This document shows positions 5,896 through 6,589 of a stretch of DNA of 6,589 nucleotides, one piece after another. Source of the stretch: Lentimicrobium sp. (GTDB taxonomy: Bacteria > Bacteroidota > Bacteroidia > Bacteroidales > Lentimicrobiaceae). The stretch lies in contig JAAXUD010000165.1 of the NCBI GenBank assembly GCA_013336205.1, forward strand, positions 1-6,589, in the 5' to 3' direction. A program made the translations under genes and the position numbers. Each line of letters starts with the position of its first letter. The first letter of the stretch is position 1. The notes below the pieces were generated by a model. The model made no database searches, was not told the origin of the DNA, and saw nothing but the letters and a program-made list of their open reading frames with translations.

Positions 5896-5996
5896 AAAAG
5901 AGAGCCCTATGGCAAAAAGCATCTCCGGATCATTCCAAAGATTTCACGCTCTCTCCATTTTTTCATTTTTCCAATATTCCAATTCTTAAAAGTCTT

Positions 5997-6004
5997 TATA
6001 TTTA
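5997..6004 (+). promoter_or_regulatory. Candidate udk promoter, -7 box
   Basis: TATATTTA matches the Bacteroidetes TAnnTTTG consensus in seven of eight positions. It would give a leader of only about 15-20 nt before the ATG at 6027. No good -33 TTTG is seen upstream, so confidence is limited. Confidence 0.35.
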
Positions 6005-6026
6005 CCAAAATTCCAAACCTTCAATA

Positions 6027-6589
6027 ATGCTCATTATCGGAATTGCCGGAGGCTCCGGTTGCGGAAAATCAACCGTAGTTAAACAAATCATCAAGAAACT
6101 GCCCAAGGATTCAGTAGCGGTAATTCCACAGGATTCTTATTATAAAGACAACGGGCATATGAGTCCTGAAGACAGGGCGAAAATCAATTTCGACCACCCA
6201 TCTTCCATTGAGTTCAACCTGCTGATCAAACATCTTGATTCACTGAAGGAAGGTGAGACCATTGGAATGCCTATTTACAGTTATCTTACCTGTGCCAGGG
6301 CTAAAGAAACGATTCCGGTTCAGCCGAAGGAAGTAATTATCGTTGAAGGTATCCTCATTATGTCGAATCCACGCCTGCGCGAACGGATGGATATCAAGGT
6401 GTTTGTTGATGCCGATGCCGATGACCGTCTTATGCGCATTATCCGGCGCGATATTGAAGAACGTGGGCGTTCTTTCTCACAGGTACTCGAACATTATGAG
6501 AAATTCGTAAAACCCATGCACCTTCAATTTATTGAACCCACCAAGCGTTACGCCGATATTATTGTACCCCAGGGCGGTGCCAACCATGT
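6027..6589 (+). CDS. udk: Uridine kinase (partial, runs off the right end)
   Basis: The first 187 codons of a uridine/cytidine kinase are present; the family is about 200-215 residues, so only the C-terminal end is missing. The enzyme phosphorylates uridine (and usually cytidine) to the monophosphate in pyrimidine salvage in the cytoplasm. Visible motifs are the Walker A loop GGSGCGKST (8-16), PQDSYYKD (34-41) with the likely catalytic D36, NFDHP (54-58), the base-binding segment PIYSYLTCAR (82-91), the strand VIIVEGIL (103-110), DIKVFVDADADDRLMRIIRR (122-141), and RYADIIVPQGG (174-184). The ATG at 6027 puts the Walker A strand at the N-terminus as usual. C89 stands where human UCK2 has the base-contacting His117. 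A separate transcription unit from the mmd cluster is likely, given the intervening cassette. Confidence 0.95.
   Translation, partial: MLIIGIAGGSGCGKSTVVKQIIKKLPKDSVAVIPQDSYYKDNGHMSPEDRAKINFDHPSSIEFNLLIKHLDSLKEGETIGMPIYSYLTCARAKETIPVQPKEVIIVEGILIMSNPRLRERMDIKVFVDADADDRLMRIIRRDIEERGRSFSQVLEHYEKFVKPMHLQFIEPTKRYADIIVPQGGANH

Larger units (their letters stand above)
5190..5990 (+). mobile_element. Possible intervening-sequence-like cassette with a four-helix-bundle gene
   Basis: About 800 bp between mmdB and udk holds one small gene with related low-complexity flanks. The outer ends are imperfect inverted repeats: 5202-5224 and the reverse complement of 5954-5976 agree at 18 of 23 positions by eye. 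The gene family was first described from intervening sequences inserted in 23S rRNA genes, which have the same plan of complementary ends around an ORF. Mobility is inferred only. No target-site duplication was identified and the ends are low-complexity, so the boundaries are approximate. Confidence 0.35.
5808..5990. repeat. Right low-complexity flank of the four-helix-bundle gene
   Basis: Like the left flank, it starts purine-rich (GGGTGAATGAAAG, then GGATGG words) and ends pyrimidine-rich (CTCTCCATTTTTTCATT). The word at 5873-5890 matches 5214-5231 of the left flank at 16 of 18 positions. It holds small repeat copy 3 and a shortened copy 4. It carries no gene. Confidence 0.55.

Noticed and set aside
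5190..5990. CRISPR array or diversity-generating retroelement
   Set aside because: The repeats are few, irregular and diverged with no regular spacers; there is no reverse transcriptase or template/variable repeat pair, only a protein sharing the Avd-like fold.

Overview
The window looks like chromosomal DNA from a Bacteroidota (Bacteroidetes) bacterium, probably an anaerobic or fermentative one. Three things suggest this: a TAnnTTTG-type -7 promoter box, A-rich translation starts that mostly lack Shine-Dalgarno sites, and protein families typical of the phylum (a lamin-tail/OadG small pump subunit, a four-helix-bundle '23S rRNA intervening sequence' protein, and a uridine kinase with a YSYLTC motif). 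The species cannot be named from the sequence.

Layout. Positions 1-566 hold no convincing gene. They start with a perfect 17-bp inverted repeat that looks like the terminator of an upstream gene, followed by a GC-rich REP-like hairpin, a near-palindrome and a good candidate promoter at about 455-462. Positions 567-5188 are a same-strand cluster of five genes: methylmalonyl-CoA epimerase (mce), then carboxyltransferase alpha (mmdA), small membrane subunit (mmdD, carrying a lamin-tail domain), biotin carrier (mmdC) and sodium-pumping beta subunit (mmdB). A terminator-like hairpin lies between mce and mmdA. Positions 5190-5990 hold a repeat-flanked cassette with one four-helix-bundle protein gene. 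The window ends inside a uridine kinase gene (udk, from 6027).

How the genes work together. The A-D-C-B order matches the methylmalonyl-CoA decarboxylase operons known from Propionigenium and Veillonella. With the epimerase upstream, the cluster covers the last steps of the succinate-to-propionate route: (R)-methylmalonyl-CoA is epimerised to the S form, decarboxylated on MmdA with transfer of CO2 to biotin on MmdC, and the carboxybiotin is decarboxylated by MmdB while Na+ is exported. MmdD anchors the soluble subunits to the membrane. No biotin carboxylase is present, which favours a decarboxylase over an ATP-driven propionyl-CoA carboxylase.

The least explained part is 5190-5990. The four-helix-bundle gene sits between two low-complexity flanks of about 185-210 bp. 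These share small hairpin repeats whose stems vary but still pair, and the outer ends of the cassette are imperfect inverted repeats. The arrangement resembles an intervening-sequence element but lies between protein genes rather than inside a 23S rRNA gene.
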